Below are positions 8,893-16,002 of a DNA stretch of 41,550 nt, piece after piece. Within the stretch, counting starts at the first letter, position 1. Each line of letters begins with the position of its first letter. This stretch comes from Alphaproteobacteria bacterium (lineage in GTDB: Bacteria > Pseudomonadota > Alphaproteobacteria > UBA8366 > GCA-2717185). The stretch is taken from NCBI GenBank assembly GCA_040905865.1, contig JBBDQU010000028.1, forward strand, positions 1 to 41,550. Direction: 5' to 3'. The position numbers and the translations under genes are program-made. Under the pieces are notes generated by a model. It searched no databases and was not told where the DNA came from. It worked only from the letters and a program-made list of their open reading frames with translations.

Positions 8893-9375
8893 TCAGGGAC
8901 CGAAGACGACGGTTTCCAGGAGACCCCAGGGCAGTTGCACCAGCAGAAAGTCGACAAAGACAAAATGCATGCCAAGGGTGGTCACGACGGCGAGCAACGC
9001 GGCATGTAACGGTTTGAGGCCGAAGCGCAGTGCAAGCACCGTCAGGATGATCAGCCCCGTGATTATGAAGCCGAGAAAATCCGAAAACAGGATATAGAAA
9101 AGGATCGCCCCCGGAACGAGGAACACCGTAACGACGGTGCCGGGCTGGCGCCACCACTCGTCGAGCAGGACCCATGCCTGCCCGCCGGACCGTTCCTTGA
9201 TTCCCGTGTAGATAAGCGATATTCCACAGAGTGCGAGGCACACACATAACGTTTGCGGCCAGAATCCCGCACTGAACTGCATCCCCGTCAGTTGCGGGAA
9301 CGTCATCGAATAGGAAAATACCACGACTGCTATAATCAGTAATATCAGTCCGGTAATCGCATCATTTACGCGCAC
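8893..9375 (-). CDS. tctB: Tripartite tricarboxylate transporter, small permease TctB
   Basis: A 160-residue protein with four predicted membrane helices, starting MRVNDAITGLILLIIAVVVF, typical in size and topology for TctB. It assembles with TctA in the inner membrane. The start is GTG at 9375, supported by GGGGGGAGAGAA a few bases upstream; no ATG fits better. It is the first gene of the tctB-tctA pair. Upstream lies a gene-free stretch of about 730 nt, so the pair is transcribed from within that gap. Confidence 0.88.
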   Translation of the reverse strand: MRVNDAITGLILLIIAVVVFSYSMTFPQLTGMQFSAGFWPQTLCVCLALCGISLIYTGIKERSGGQAWVLLDEWWRQPGTVVTVFLVPGAILFYILFSDFLGFIITGLIILTVLALRFGLKPLHAALLAVVTTLGMHFVFVDFLLVQLPWGLLETVVFGP

Positions 9376-9921
9376 AAATTCTCTCCCCCCAAGGGCATTG
9401 CCGGTTGACCTGGAATGACAGCCGGATCGTTTGACTGGATGCTGTAACCGCCCGGGCTATTCGCTGCGGCGGCGTTCGTGTTCAAATGCTGCGTGAAATC
9501 GTCACCCTGCTGCCAGGGAATAGCCTCCCGTAAGTTTATATTAAACGGACTTTCCCCTGTAGCGTCAATGCAACGCTCGAGCATCGGCCCCCTCACGCGA
9601 CCAACAATGGAAATAGAGCATGCCGGGTCATGAATGTGAACCCGCCGGAAGTCAGTTCGCCACGAATAGGAACGTCAATTCCCGCATCCGTTAAAAGCCG
9701 TAAAATGAATTAGTTATGTAGACGTTCCGCATCATCGGACTTCCGCATGACGGATCAGGCACGAATTATTTTTTGCGCATGGCACATCACGTCGTGAGGC
9801 ATGCCTGTATACCGGGTGCCTTTCACTCGCGCACTGCGGGAAATTTCGGATTCAGCCTGTTCCCGCGCGCAGCTTGTATCGCTGGATCTCGCCGGTCGCC
9901 GTTCTGGGCCAACATTGAAAA

Positions 9922-9946
9922 CCGGCGCGTATGAAATACGCGCCGG
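9922..9946. repeat. Perfect 11-bp inverted repeat, 3-nt loop
   Basis: Arms CCGGCGCGTAT and ATACGCGCCGG around GAA form a strong hairpin on either strand. There is no T-tract on either side, so it is not an obvious intrinsic terminator. It lies 61 nt from another, longer hairpin (10007-10045). Confidence 0.7.
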
Positions 9947-10006
9947 CGAATCCGACCGATCGATGATCAAGGTATGATCGCGCATCCCGCCGCCTTTTCC
10001 GTAACC

Positions 10007-10045
10007 CGAACAGGGGCCGGATGCACCGCACCCGGCCCCTGTTCG
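10007..10045 (-). terminator. Strong hairpin downstream of the GcrA-like gene
   Basis: A perfect 14-bp stem (CGAACAGGGGCCGG / CCGGCCCCTGTTCG) encloses an 11-nt loop. It lies about 60 nt beyond the stop of the minus-strand GcrA-like gene, a plausible position for transcription termination or RNA 3'-end protection. No uridine run follows, so a classical rho-independent mechanism is uncertain. Confidence 0.45.
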
Positions 10046-10104
10046 AGGGTAATGGCAGTCTAATGCGCGGGCGGTAGCGCTACAATGCGCGACCCGGCAT
10101 CAGA

Positions 10105-10293
10105 TTACGCTGCAAGCCGGCGCGGTACGAAGACCTGCTTCTGCTCTTCGCTGGTGCGAACAGAGCGGGCATAATGTTCGGCGCAATAGGACTGGCCGTC
10201 CTTCTTCTGCTTGCCGCAGTATTCATGGTTCGGAACCGAAGAATGCGGCCACATGGGCCAAAGGCACCCGCGGCCGGACGTATTGTCAGACAT
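10105..10293 (-). CDS. Short GcrA C-terminal-like cysteine/histidine protein
   Basis: A 62-residue protein. Residues 10-40 (CLWPMWP ... YCG ... SYCAEH) follow the C-terminal pattern of the alphaproteobacterial cell-cycle regulator GcrA (C-x-WP ... FCG ... YC-x2-H), with Cys10, Cys26, Cys37 and His40 as candidate metal ligands. The N-terminal DNA-binding half of GcrA is absent: the sequence begins only nine residues before the motif. In GcrA the C-terminal part contacts sigma-70, so a sigma or RNA polymerase contact is possible here, but that is inference. ATG 10293 is favoured over the upstream frame because TGGAGAAG lies six to eight bases before it. The tail is basic (VFVPRR). Confidence 0.72.
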   Translation of the reverse strand: MSDNTSGRGCLWPMWPHSSVPNHEYCGKQKKDGQSYCAEHYARSVRTSEEQKQVFVPRRLAA

Positions 10294-10406
10294 ATCACTT
10301 CTCCAAATATGGCCTAGTAGGTCATCAGAATATGCTGCATCGCAGCAAAATATCAACAGTTAATCTTGCGACGTTGCGCCGCAGTGTCATAAAACGTTCA
10401 CCTTAC

Positions 10407-10781
10407 TCATGTTTCTATGTCGAGAAGGGCGTCGTCAATTTCCTGCTGAACGCGAATCACGGCCGCATTGGCCCGGTAACTGGCAACGGCCAGGGACTGT
10501 TCAACCGCTTCCTCGACAAAATCGACATTCGGAAAGACCGAAACCCCGCCGGGAACCGACGGATCCGGGCCGGAAACCGTCGCCGGCGCCCTGTCCTGAA
10601 CCGAAGTCGCAACCCCGCCACCCGGGACCGGTTGCGCCACGACCCGTTGCGCCCGAAATACCCCTTCCGGCGCTGACGCCGGGCGGCTTGTCAGGGCATT
10701 GGCGACATTATTGGCGGAGACGCTGACCCTAGCGGTCGCCGCCTGCAATCCGCTGAGCGCTGTGGACAGGATCGGGTTCAT
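10407..10781 (-). CDS. Orphan flagellar basal-body rod-like protein (FlgB/FlgC type)
   Basis: A 124-residue protein. The N-terminus (LSTALSGLQAATARVSVSANN) resembles the flagellar rod/hook N-terminal domain, and the C-terminus (VEEAVEQSLAVASYRANAAV, then a coiled segment) resembles the FlgC-type C-terminal domain in which paired terminal helices build the axial structure. The middle is short and rich in proline and valine. No other flagellar gene is present, so it may be a displaced rod component, a divergent paralogue or a protein with another axial role. The start at 10781 begins exactly at the conserved N-terminal helix; 16 further upstream codons are open but unlike the family. Confidence 0.68.
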   Translation of the reverse strand: MNPILSTALSGLQAATARVSVSANNVANALTSRPASAPEGVFRAQRVVAQPVPGGGVATSVQDRAPATVSGPDPSVPGGVSVFPNVDFVEEAVEQSLAVASYRANAAVIRVQQEIDDALLDIET

Positions 10782-10902
10782 GACTACCTTATAACGGATT
10801 ATCCGGATTGGCGCCGTGACCGGTGTCACAGGGCAGGGGTGGCGGTCACGGCGCCGCCGGTGTTAGCGTTGCCCAATGGAAAACCGGTATCGGGAGGGCG
10901 CC

Positions 10903-11796
10903 ATGTCACGCACCGCGATTTCATTCTATAGCGAGGGATTCAAGCTGGATGGCGACCTGTTCCTGCCCGAAGGCGCCGATAATGCCACCATGCGGGCGGG
11001 AATCGTGCTGTGCCACGGCTATACGGGGGTGAAGGATCTGTACCTGCCGGACAACGCGCGGGTCCTGACCGAGGCGGGCTACGCCGTCCTGACCTTCGAT
11101 TACAAGGGCTGGGGCAAGAGCGAGGGCCCGCGCAGCCGCCTTGCCCCGCACAGCCGGGTCGCGGATGTGCAGGCGGCAATGACCTTTCTCGGCGCGCAGC
11201 CCATGGTCGACGAGGACCGCCTAGGCCTCTACGGCACCAGCTATGGCGGCGCGACCGTGGTATGGACGGCCGCAATCGACGACCGCGCCAGATGCGTCGT
11301 CAGCGTCGTCGGCGTCGGCAATGGCGCGCGCTGGATGCGCAGCGTGCGGCGGCCGGATGAATGGGCCGACCTGCTGGACCGTTCGGCCCGGGATCGGGCG
11401 GCCCGGGCCGCCACCGGTCAGTCGGAGCAGGCCGGGCGCAGCGAAATCCTGCTTCCCGACCGGCAATCGGCTGAACTGGCGGCGGCGGCGCGCAAGAACA
11501 ACCCGAACGCCATCGACACGCTGCCGCTGGAATTCATCGACGACACGCTGGGCTTCAACGCCGAATGGGTGGTGGACAGGATCGCGCCGCGCCCGGTGCT
11601 GTTCATCACCAGCGACGATGACCGGCTGGTCCCGCCGGAGGAATCCGAAGCCATGTTCGCCCGCGCCGGCGCCCCGAAGAAGCTCGTCATGCTGGAAGGA
11701 TACGGCCATTACGAGGTCTATGCGGAGCCGGCGTTCAGCGAGGTCATGGCGGCGGCGACGGACTGGTACCGGGAATACCTGCCGCCGACAGAATAG
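10903..11796 (+). CDS. Alpha/beta hydrolase (dienelactone hydrolase or peptidase-like)
   Basis: A 297-residue alpha/beta-hydrolase. Visible elements are the oxyanion region LCHGYTG (residues 37-42), DYKGWGKSEGP, the nucleophile elbow GTSYG with Ser113, an acid-loop candidate DDDRLVPPEES and the histidine in GYGHYE. All three members of the catalytic triad are therefore likely present. A cap-like insertion lies between the elbow and the acid. The substrate is unknown; esters, lactones or short peptides are all within the family range. ATG 10903 is preferred to ATG 10876 because GGGAGG lies five bases before it. Confidence 0.85.
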   Translation: MSRTAISFYSEGFKLDGDLFLPEGADNATMRAGIVLCHGYTGVKDLYLPDNARVLTEAGYAVLTFDYKGWGKSEGPRSRLAPHSRVADVQAAMTFLGAQPMVDEDRLGLYGTSYGGATVVWTAAIDDRARCVVSVVGVGNGARWMRSVRRPDEWADLLDRSARDRAARAATGQSEQAGRSEILLPDRQSAELAAAARKNNPNAIDTLPLEFIDDTLGFNAEWVVDRIAPRPVLFITSDDDRLVPPEESEAMFARAGAPKKLVMLEGYGHYEVYAEPAFSEVMAAATDWYREYLPPTE

Positions 11797-11800
11797 GCAG

Positions 11801-11815
11801 CCCTGCCTCGCAGGG
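11801..11815. terminator. Small GC-rich hairpin between convergent genes
   Basis: CCCTGC and GCAGGG flank a CTC loop, five bases after the alpha/beta-hydrolase stop and before the convergent methyltransferase end at 11873. No T-run follows on either strand, so a terminator role is only suggested by position. Confidence 0.35.
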
Positions 11816-11872
11816 GACTATGGCACCTTCAATAAGATAGATCACATTTATGCGGCGTGACCGTGCCGGCGG

Positions 11873-12820
11873 TCATGCCGCGATCCTGCAGGCGTTGCAG
11901 ATCTGCTCCACATGGCGGTGATCGGTGCCACAGCAGCCGCCGAGAACCGTAATGTGCGGCAGGCGTTCCCGTATCGCCCGGTACTGGGCGCCGAGTTGGA
12001 CGGGATTTCCCTCGTCCAGTTCGGTCGAATTGTCGAGTTCCTCGTGGCTCCGGGTCGAGGCGTTGGCGCGAATGCCGCGCAGCCGCTTGAGCCACGCCGC
12101 GTCGGTCCGCAGGGCATCGTCGAAATGGGTCGGATGCGCGCAGTTGACCATATAATACACCGGCGCGCTGTCGGTCAGGGCATCGACGGCTTCGACGGCT
12201 TCGCCCAATGTCTGGCCGGTCGGAATCCGCCCGTCGGTTTCGGTCGTGAAGGATATGACGGACGCAATATTCGCGGCCCGCGCGGCGAGGGCGATGCCCG
12301 CGGCCTCGCCGACATGGGTCATGGTCATCGTCGTGACCAGGTCCGCGCCGGCTTCGACGAAGGCATCGATCTGGTCGCGATGATATGCCGCCGCTTCGTC
12401 CGGGGTCATCGTGCTCTCAGGTCTGTAGCCGTCGCCACGCGGACCGATATTCCCGCTGATCACCATCTTCGTGTCGGCGGTTTCATACCGGTCGCGCAGC
12501 GCCATCATGAAGCGGACCGCATCCTGGTTCGCCTCTGCGAGACGCTCACGGTCGTAGCCAAGCCTGGCTGCCCAGTCGGGGTTGGCCCGCCAGGTTGGCG
12601 TCTCCATGATGAAGCCGAGCCTGTTATCGAGAGCGATCCTGATATGGCGTTCCATGTAGCGCGTCACCTCTTCCCGACCAGCGTCGGTTTCCAGCAACGG
12701 AAACACGGCGAATTCCGGCATGTCGATTCCCTGCTGGAAGAACAGGAATGTCTCCAGCCCGCCGTCTGTCAGGAACATATCGCCTTTCAACTGCGGTAAA
12801 CCGTTTCGGTACTTGCTCAT
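11873..12820 (-). CDS. Homocysteine S-methyltransferase family protein
   Basis: A 315-residue single-domain protein of the zinc-dependent homocysteine methyltransferase family. The substrate/metal blocks FLTDGGLET near residue 16, VNCAHP in the last third and GGCCGTDHRHV near the end supply the three cysteines that bind zinc in characterised members. Family members transfer a methyl group from S-methylmethionine, betaine or another donor to homocysteine; the donor here is not predictable. ATG 12820 has AGGAG seven bases upstream. It is divergent from a TetR-family gene (start 13056), so control by that regulator is plausible. Confidence 0.88.
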   Translation of the reverse strand: MSKYRNGLPQLKGDMFLTDGGLETFLFFQQGIDMPEFAVFPLLETDAGREEVTRYMERHIRIALDNRLGFIMETPTWRANPDWAARLGYDRERLAEANQDAVRFMMALRDRYETADTKMVISGNIGPRGDGYRPESTMTPDEAAAYHRDQIDAFVEAGADLVTTMTMTHVGEAAGIALAARAANIASVISFTTETDGRIPTGQTLGEAVEAVDALTDSAPVYYMVNCAHPTHFDDALRTDAAWLKRLRGIRANASTRSHEELDNSTELDEGNPVQLGAQYRAIRERLPHITVLGGCCGTDHRHVEQICNACRIAA

Positions 12821-12912
12821 CTGTTTTCTCCTGTTTCGCGTGGCAGGCGATCCTGCCAGGGGAGGGGAAAATAGGATCAATGGAACCCCGCGAGACAGTG
12901 GACTCGTGGTCC

Positions 12913-12961
12913 GGGTTCTACTCTTTTTCGTTTTCTTCGATATATCAAAGCAGTAGAACCC
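12913..12961. repeat. Ten-bp inverted repeat with 29-nt spacer
   Basis: GGGTTCTACT (12913-12922) and AGTAGAACCC (12952-12961) are exact reverse complements in the divergent intergenic region between the methyltransferase and tetR genes. The 39-bp centre-to-centre distance is close to four helical turns, which would suit paired half-sites of a looping regulator, but the arms may also be chance. Confidence 0.45.
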
Positions 12962-13008
12962 TGCTTGCGGATGGGACGAAGCCTTGGCCCGGAAACCGTG
13001 GAATGCAG

Positions 13009-13025
13009 CTGTACCTGTGGTACAG
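13009..13025. promoter_or_regulatory. Candidate TetR operator
   Basis: CTGTACC-TGT-GGTACAG is a perfect palindrome with seven-base arms and a three-base centre, ending 30 bp before the tetR start. Size, symmetry and position are those of a typical TetR-family autoregulatory operator. It could control both tetR and the divergent methyltransferase gene. Confidence 0.65.
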
Positions 13026-13055
13026 TAACGCCGTTCTCGAAAGCAGGTGAGTCTG

Positions 13056-13688
13056 ATGACGGAAACCGATACCCGGCAGGGACCGGGGAAGAGCACGCGC
13101 GAGATGCTGCTCGACGCCGCCGAAGCGGCTGTCCTGGAAAAGGGATTCGCCGGGACGTCCATCGATGAACTGATCGCCGCCGTGGGTATCACCAAGGGCG
13201 GGTTCTTCTATCACTTCAAGGACAAGGGGGCCTTGGCCAGAACGCTTCTGGAGCGTTATATCCAACGGGAAGACCTGTTGTTCGACGAGCTTTTCGGCCG
13301 CGCCGACGAACTGAACGAAGACCCGCTGCACGGCTTCCTGGTAGGTCTCAGGATGCTGGCGGAAGTGATGGAGGATCTGCCGGCGGGACATCCCGGCTGC
13401 CTCATCGCATCCTACACCTATCAGGAGCGGCTGTTCGATCCCGAAGTCCGCGCCATCAACACAGCCGCAGTCCTTAACTGGCGCAAACGGTTCAGCGACC
13501 GGCTCCACCTGATCGCGGCGCGATATCCGCTGCGGATCGATGCGGATATCGAGGACATGGCGGACATGCTGTCCGTTATCGCCGATGGCGGAATCATCCT
13601 GTCGAAGGCGGTCGGCGACAAGAGCCTGCTACCCCGCCAGATCATGCTGTACCGGGACTTCATCCGCACCGCCTTTACCGGTAATTGA
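13056..13688 (+). CDS. TetR/AcrR family transcriptional regulator
   Basis: A 210-residue regulator. The N-terminal helix-turn-helix (about residues 17-60: TREMLLDAAEAAVLEKGF, then SIDELIAAVGITKGGFFYHF) is canonical, and the rest is a helical ligand-binding domain with the GCLIAS segment common in one AcrR-like subgroup. The ligand is unknown. ATG 13056 is preferred; GTG 13047 in the same frame would add three codons. A 17-bp palindrome lies 30 bp upstream and probably serves autoregulation. The divergent methyltransferase gene is the natural candidate target. Confidence 0.9.
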   Translation: MTETDTRQGPGKSTREMLLDAAEAAVLEKGFAGTSIDELIAAVGITKGGFFYHFKDKGALARTLLERYIQREDLLFDELFGRADELNEDPLHGFLVGLRMLAEVMEDLPAGHPGCLIASYTYQERLFDPEVRAINTAAVLNWRKRFSDRLHLIAARYPLRIDADIEDMADMLSVIADGGIILSKAVGDKSLLPRQIMLYRDFIRTAFTGN

Positions 13689-13699
13689 CCGACCGGTCA
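13686..13699. repeat. Short palindrome over the tetR stop codon
   Basis: TGACCG-AC-CGGTCA is a 14-bp interrupted palindrome whose first three bases are the tetR stop codon. It has the look of a TetR-type half-site pair but differs from the upstream operator, so it may simply be part of the 3' hairpin between the convergent genes. Confidence 0.35.
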
Positions 13700-13758
13700 G
13701 CAGAGCGCGTTCATCCAGGACAGCGGCGTTATCTGATTGTCCCCATCCTGCAACGGCC

Positions 13759-14037
13759 CTAACCGACAAAGCCCCGATAGGGTATGGCGCCGTACATTTC
13801 CACTTCCAGCATGCCCTCCTGCACCAGCGGCAGCGAGTCGATATAGGATTGCGCCTCGGCCTCATCGACGGCCTCGAGAACCAGGATCGCGCCCTTGCCG
13901 TCGGCCCGGCTGTAAATTTCGCGGACTTTCTGCTCCCCATACAGCACCCGGGCGCGCTGCGCTTCCGCATCCAGGACGGGCGCGAACTGATCCATAGTGA
14001 ATTCGGCTTTACGCGTGGCGACGGCAAAAAATTTCAT
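13759..14037 (-). CDS. YciI / muconolactone-isomerase-like small protein
   Basis: A 92-residue protein with the pattern of a single ferredoxin-like alpha/beta fold: MKFFAVATRK at the start, a central GAILVLEAVDEAEAQ strand-helix unit and a closing LPLVQEGMLEVEMY strand. This matches small YciI-related and muconolactone-isomerase-like proteins, which often dimerise and act on ring-cleavage products or have unknown roles. The family choice is uncertain because both share this layout. It is in line, on the same strand, with the broken box genes upstream, which would fit a past role in aromatic breakdown, but a 143-nt gap with a long hairpin separates them. Confidence 0.65.
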   Translation of the reverse strand: MKFFAVATRKAEFTMDQFAPVLDAEAQRARVLYGEQKVREIYSRADGKGAILVLEAVDEAEAQSYIDSLPLVQEGMLEVEMYGAIPYRGFVG

Positions 14038-14130
14038 CGGTCGATCCTCCCGGACCAGATCATGGTTTGCTGGAATCGCCTCCGGCTATCCAGCAGCCAT
14101 GTGGATCTGATCCATCTTACTGACGATATT

Positions 14131-14167
14131 GCACCTTCACAGGTTCAAATGGAACCTGTGAAGGTGC
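14131..14167. repeat. Perfect 16-bp hairpin downstream of the boxB fragment
   Basis: GCACCTTCACAGGTTC and GAACCTGTGAAGGTGC are exact reverse complements around a five-base loop. It lies 14 nt beyond the stop of the boxB fragment and 94 nt before the next minus-strand gene. A perfect 16-bp stem this close to a stop suggests a terminator or a mobile palindromic repeat. No T-tract follows on the minus strand. Confidence 0.65.
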
Positions 14168-14180
14168 TGTGGCCTGCCTG

Positions 14181-14513
14181 TCAGTGAAACCGCACATAGT
14201 CGTAGTCGAGCGGCTGACCGTGGATGCCCCGGCGCGGCGGGGCAATCCATCCGGCCATGCGGCCCGGCTCGGTGACCGGAACCATCAGCGAATTGACGTA
14301 TTCATGATCGGCCGGCGTCGGCAGCCATTCACCCCGCCGCCGCGCCCATTCGGCTTCGTCGATCACCTGCCCCGCCGGTGTCGCGTGGATGCCCGCAAAA
14401 GCGCCGATGCTCCGGTTGAACGCCGCGTGGGGCAGCGTCAGTTCGAAATCGATGCCGTGGTCGCGGATGCCCCTGTTGAACCGGTCGACGCCGCGCTGGC
14501 TGTTATCGGCCCG
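14181..14513 (-). pseudogene. boxB: boxB 3' fragment (benzoyl-CoA 2,3-epoxidase subunit B)
   Basis: About 110 codons, open but without a proper start, that read as the C-terminus of BoxB, the di-iron oxygenase subunit that epoxidises benzoyl-CoA. Recognisable pieces are QRGVDRFN, IDFELTLPHAAF, IGAFAGIHATP, EAEWARRRGEWLPTPADHEY and the ending WIAPPRRGIHGQP ... YDYVRFH. BoxB is normally about 475 residues, so roughly three quarters, including the iron-binding centre, is missing. It abuts the truncated boxC in a different frame at about 14515. It cannot encode a working epoxidase. A GTG at 14366 could start a 61-residue product, but no ribosome site supports it. Confidence 0.75.
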
Positions 14514-15337
14514 CGCACCGTGAAAGCGGCAACGCCGTCGTCGCGGTCCAGCGCGATGGTCAGCGTGCCGTAGCGGATGTCGTCGCCCCTGATCTCCCGG
14601 GCCAGCGGCGTCAGTTCGATCCCCGCACCCGCCGCCGGACGCTCCGACGCGGCGGCGAATGCCGCCGCCCGCGCCCGCGCGGTTTCCCGCATTGCCGAGC
14701 GCGACGCCAGTTCATCCACCAGCCCCCAGTCCAGCGCCCGCCGGCCCCGCATGCCCTCGGTCACAGTGCAGAAGAAATCGGCCCGGTCGCGCCGGACATG
14801 GCGCTTGTCGACAACGCGCGTCAGCCCCCCGGTGCCGGGCAGAACCGCCAGCATCGGCACTTCCGGCAGCGATATGGCGCTGGCGCCGTCATCGACGAGG
14901 ATAATATGGTCGGTCGCGAGCGCCAGTTCATAGCCGCCCCCCGCCGCCGTTCCGGCGATGGCGGCAACATAGCGCTGGCCGGAAAACTTGCTGGCATCCT
15001 CCATCCCCAGCCGCGTCTCGTTGGTGAATTTGCAGAAATTCACCTTCTCCGCATGGGTCGCGCCGCCCAGCATGGCGATATTGGCCCCGGCGCAGAACAC
15101 CCGTTCCTGCGCCGACGTCACCAGGACGGCGCCGACTTCGGGATGCTCGAAGCGCACTCGCTGAATGGCGTCGTAGAGTTCGATATCGACACCCAGATCA
15201 TAGGAATTCAGTTTCAGCGCGTAGCCCGGTTGCAGGCCGCCGTCTTCATCCACGTCCAGAATCAGGGTGGCGACCGCGCCGTCGATCTGCAGGGTCCAGT
15301 GCCGGTACCGGTCCGGATGGGTCGTAAAGTCGATCAT
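14438..15337 (-). pseudogene. boxC: boxC 5' fragment (2,3-epoxybenzoyl-CoA dihydrolase)
   Basis: The open frame encodes 299 residues. The first 275 or so match the N-terminal half of BoxC, a crotonase-fold enzyme that hydrolyses 2,3-epoxybenzoyl-CoA: THPDRYRHW, LKLNSYDLGVDIEL, VFCAGANIAMLGG, VNFCKFTNETR, GGGYELALA, LPGTGGLTRV and DKRHVRRD. Intact BoxC is about 555 residues. After residue ~277 the sequence turns into an Ala/Ser/Thr-rich shadow of the boxB fragment frame, which marks the deletion joint near 14515. The ATG overlaps the COQ9 stop (ATGA), so the fragment may still be translated by coupling. Without its C-terminal half it is unlikely to be active. Confidence 0.8.
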
Positions 15338-15990
15338 GTGCGAGGCGCGGGCCGCGTCACATTGCGCAGTATCCGGAACGGGTCCGGCAGGCGCCCGGCG
15401 AGCCTGCCGATTCCGGCCAGCGCCTTCGGAATCCGCATCACTTCCGCGATGCGGCGGTCAAGGAATGCCCAGGTCGTGGCGAAACCCTCGGAATTGTCGT
15501 TCAGCCAGCACAGCAGCGTCGCGCCATAGACCCCGGCCAGCAGGCCGCGCTTGGTATAGAAATTGTGATCGGTCGACGTATCGCCCGCCGCGTGCCACAT
15601 CGCATCGACGGTGCGGTACAGGAGCCGTGTCGCAAGGCCGCCGTTCTGCGGCAGCGCGAGCAGCGCCAGCGCGCGGCGGATCGCTTCGCGATGCGCCATG
15701 TTCTGTTCCAGGCGGACCCGCACCGCTGTCGCGATCCTGTCGCGTATTTTCATCGATTCCAGGCCGCGTTCCGCCAGTTCCTCCAGCATCAGCCGGTCGG
15801 CATAATGGCTGTGACAGGCGATCAGGTCCGGCGCGCCCTGCGGAAACAGTCGCCGCGCCGTCGCCGCGTCATATCCCGCATCCGCCGCGCCGCGCAGCAA
15901 TGACGCCTCGCCCCAGCCGTCGAACGGCACATGGGACATGGCGGCGAGCATGATGGCGGTGCGCATGGCACCGGCATCGCTTTTGGTCAT
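15334..15990 (-). CDS. coq9: COQ9 family protein (ubiquinone biosynthesis)
   Basis: A 218-residue helical protein of the COQ9 family. It has an N-terminal TetR-like helical part (HVPFDGWGEASLLRGAADAG) and the C-terminal block with YRTVDAMWHAAGDTSTDHNF followed by YTKRGLLAGVYG, which carries the family's WxxAGD...DxxxYTKR pattern. COQ9 is a lipid-binding partner of the ubiquinone hydroxylase COQ7 in mitochondria, and alphaproteobacterial homologues are assumed to act likewise. AGGAGG lies eight bases before the ATG, and the deformylase stop lies inside that same stretch. The neighbourhood def-coq9 with divergent rpsU is typical for this class. The last four bases overlap the boxC fragment start. 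Confidence 0.9.
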   Translation of the reverse strand: MTKSDAGAMRTAIMLAAMSHVPFDGWGEASLLRGAADAGYDAATARRLFPQGAPDLIACHSHYADRLMLEELAERGLESMKIRDRIATAVRVRLEQNMAHREAIRRALALLALPQNGGLATRLLYRTVDAMWHAAGDTSTDHNFYTKRGLLAGVYGATLLCWLNDNSEGFATTWAFLDRRIAEVMRIPKALAGIGRLAGRLPDPFRILRNVTRPAPRT

Positions 15991-16002
15991 GGCGGCGGCC
16001 TC

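Larger units (their letters stand above)
9376..10104. other. Gene-poor intergenic stretch
   Basis: About 730 nt between tctB and the GcrA-like gene. Short open frames exist (for example 9366-9596 and 9755-9985, minus) but have no recognisable family motifs or good ribosome sites, and the first overlaps the tctB start region. The part near 9520-9720 is richer in A and T than its surroundings and may hold the tctBA promoter. Two perfect hairpins lie near the right end. No TctC remnant, tRNA or transposase was seen. Confidence 0.6.

Noticed and set aside
9366-9596. Minus-strand 76-codon open frame as a possible TctC remnant
   Set aside because: No signal peptide or TctC motif; overlaps the tctB start region.
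9755-9985. Minus-strand 76-codon open frame
   Set aside because: No recognisable motif or ribosome site, and it runs through a palindromic hairpin.
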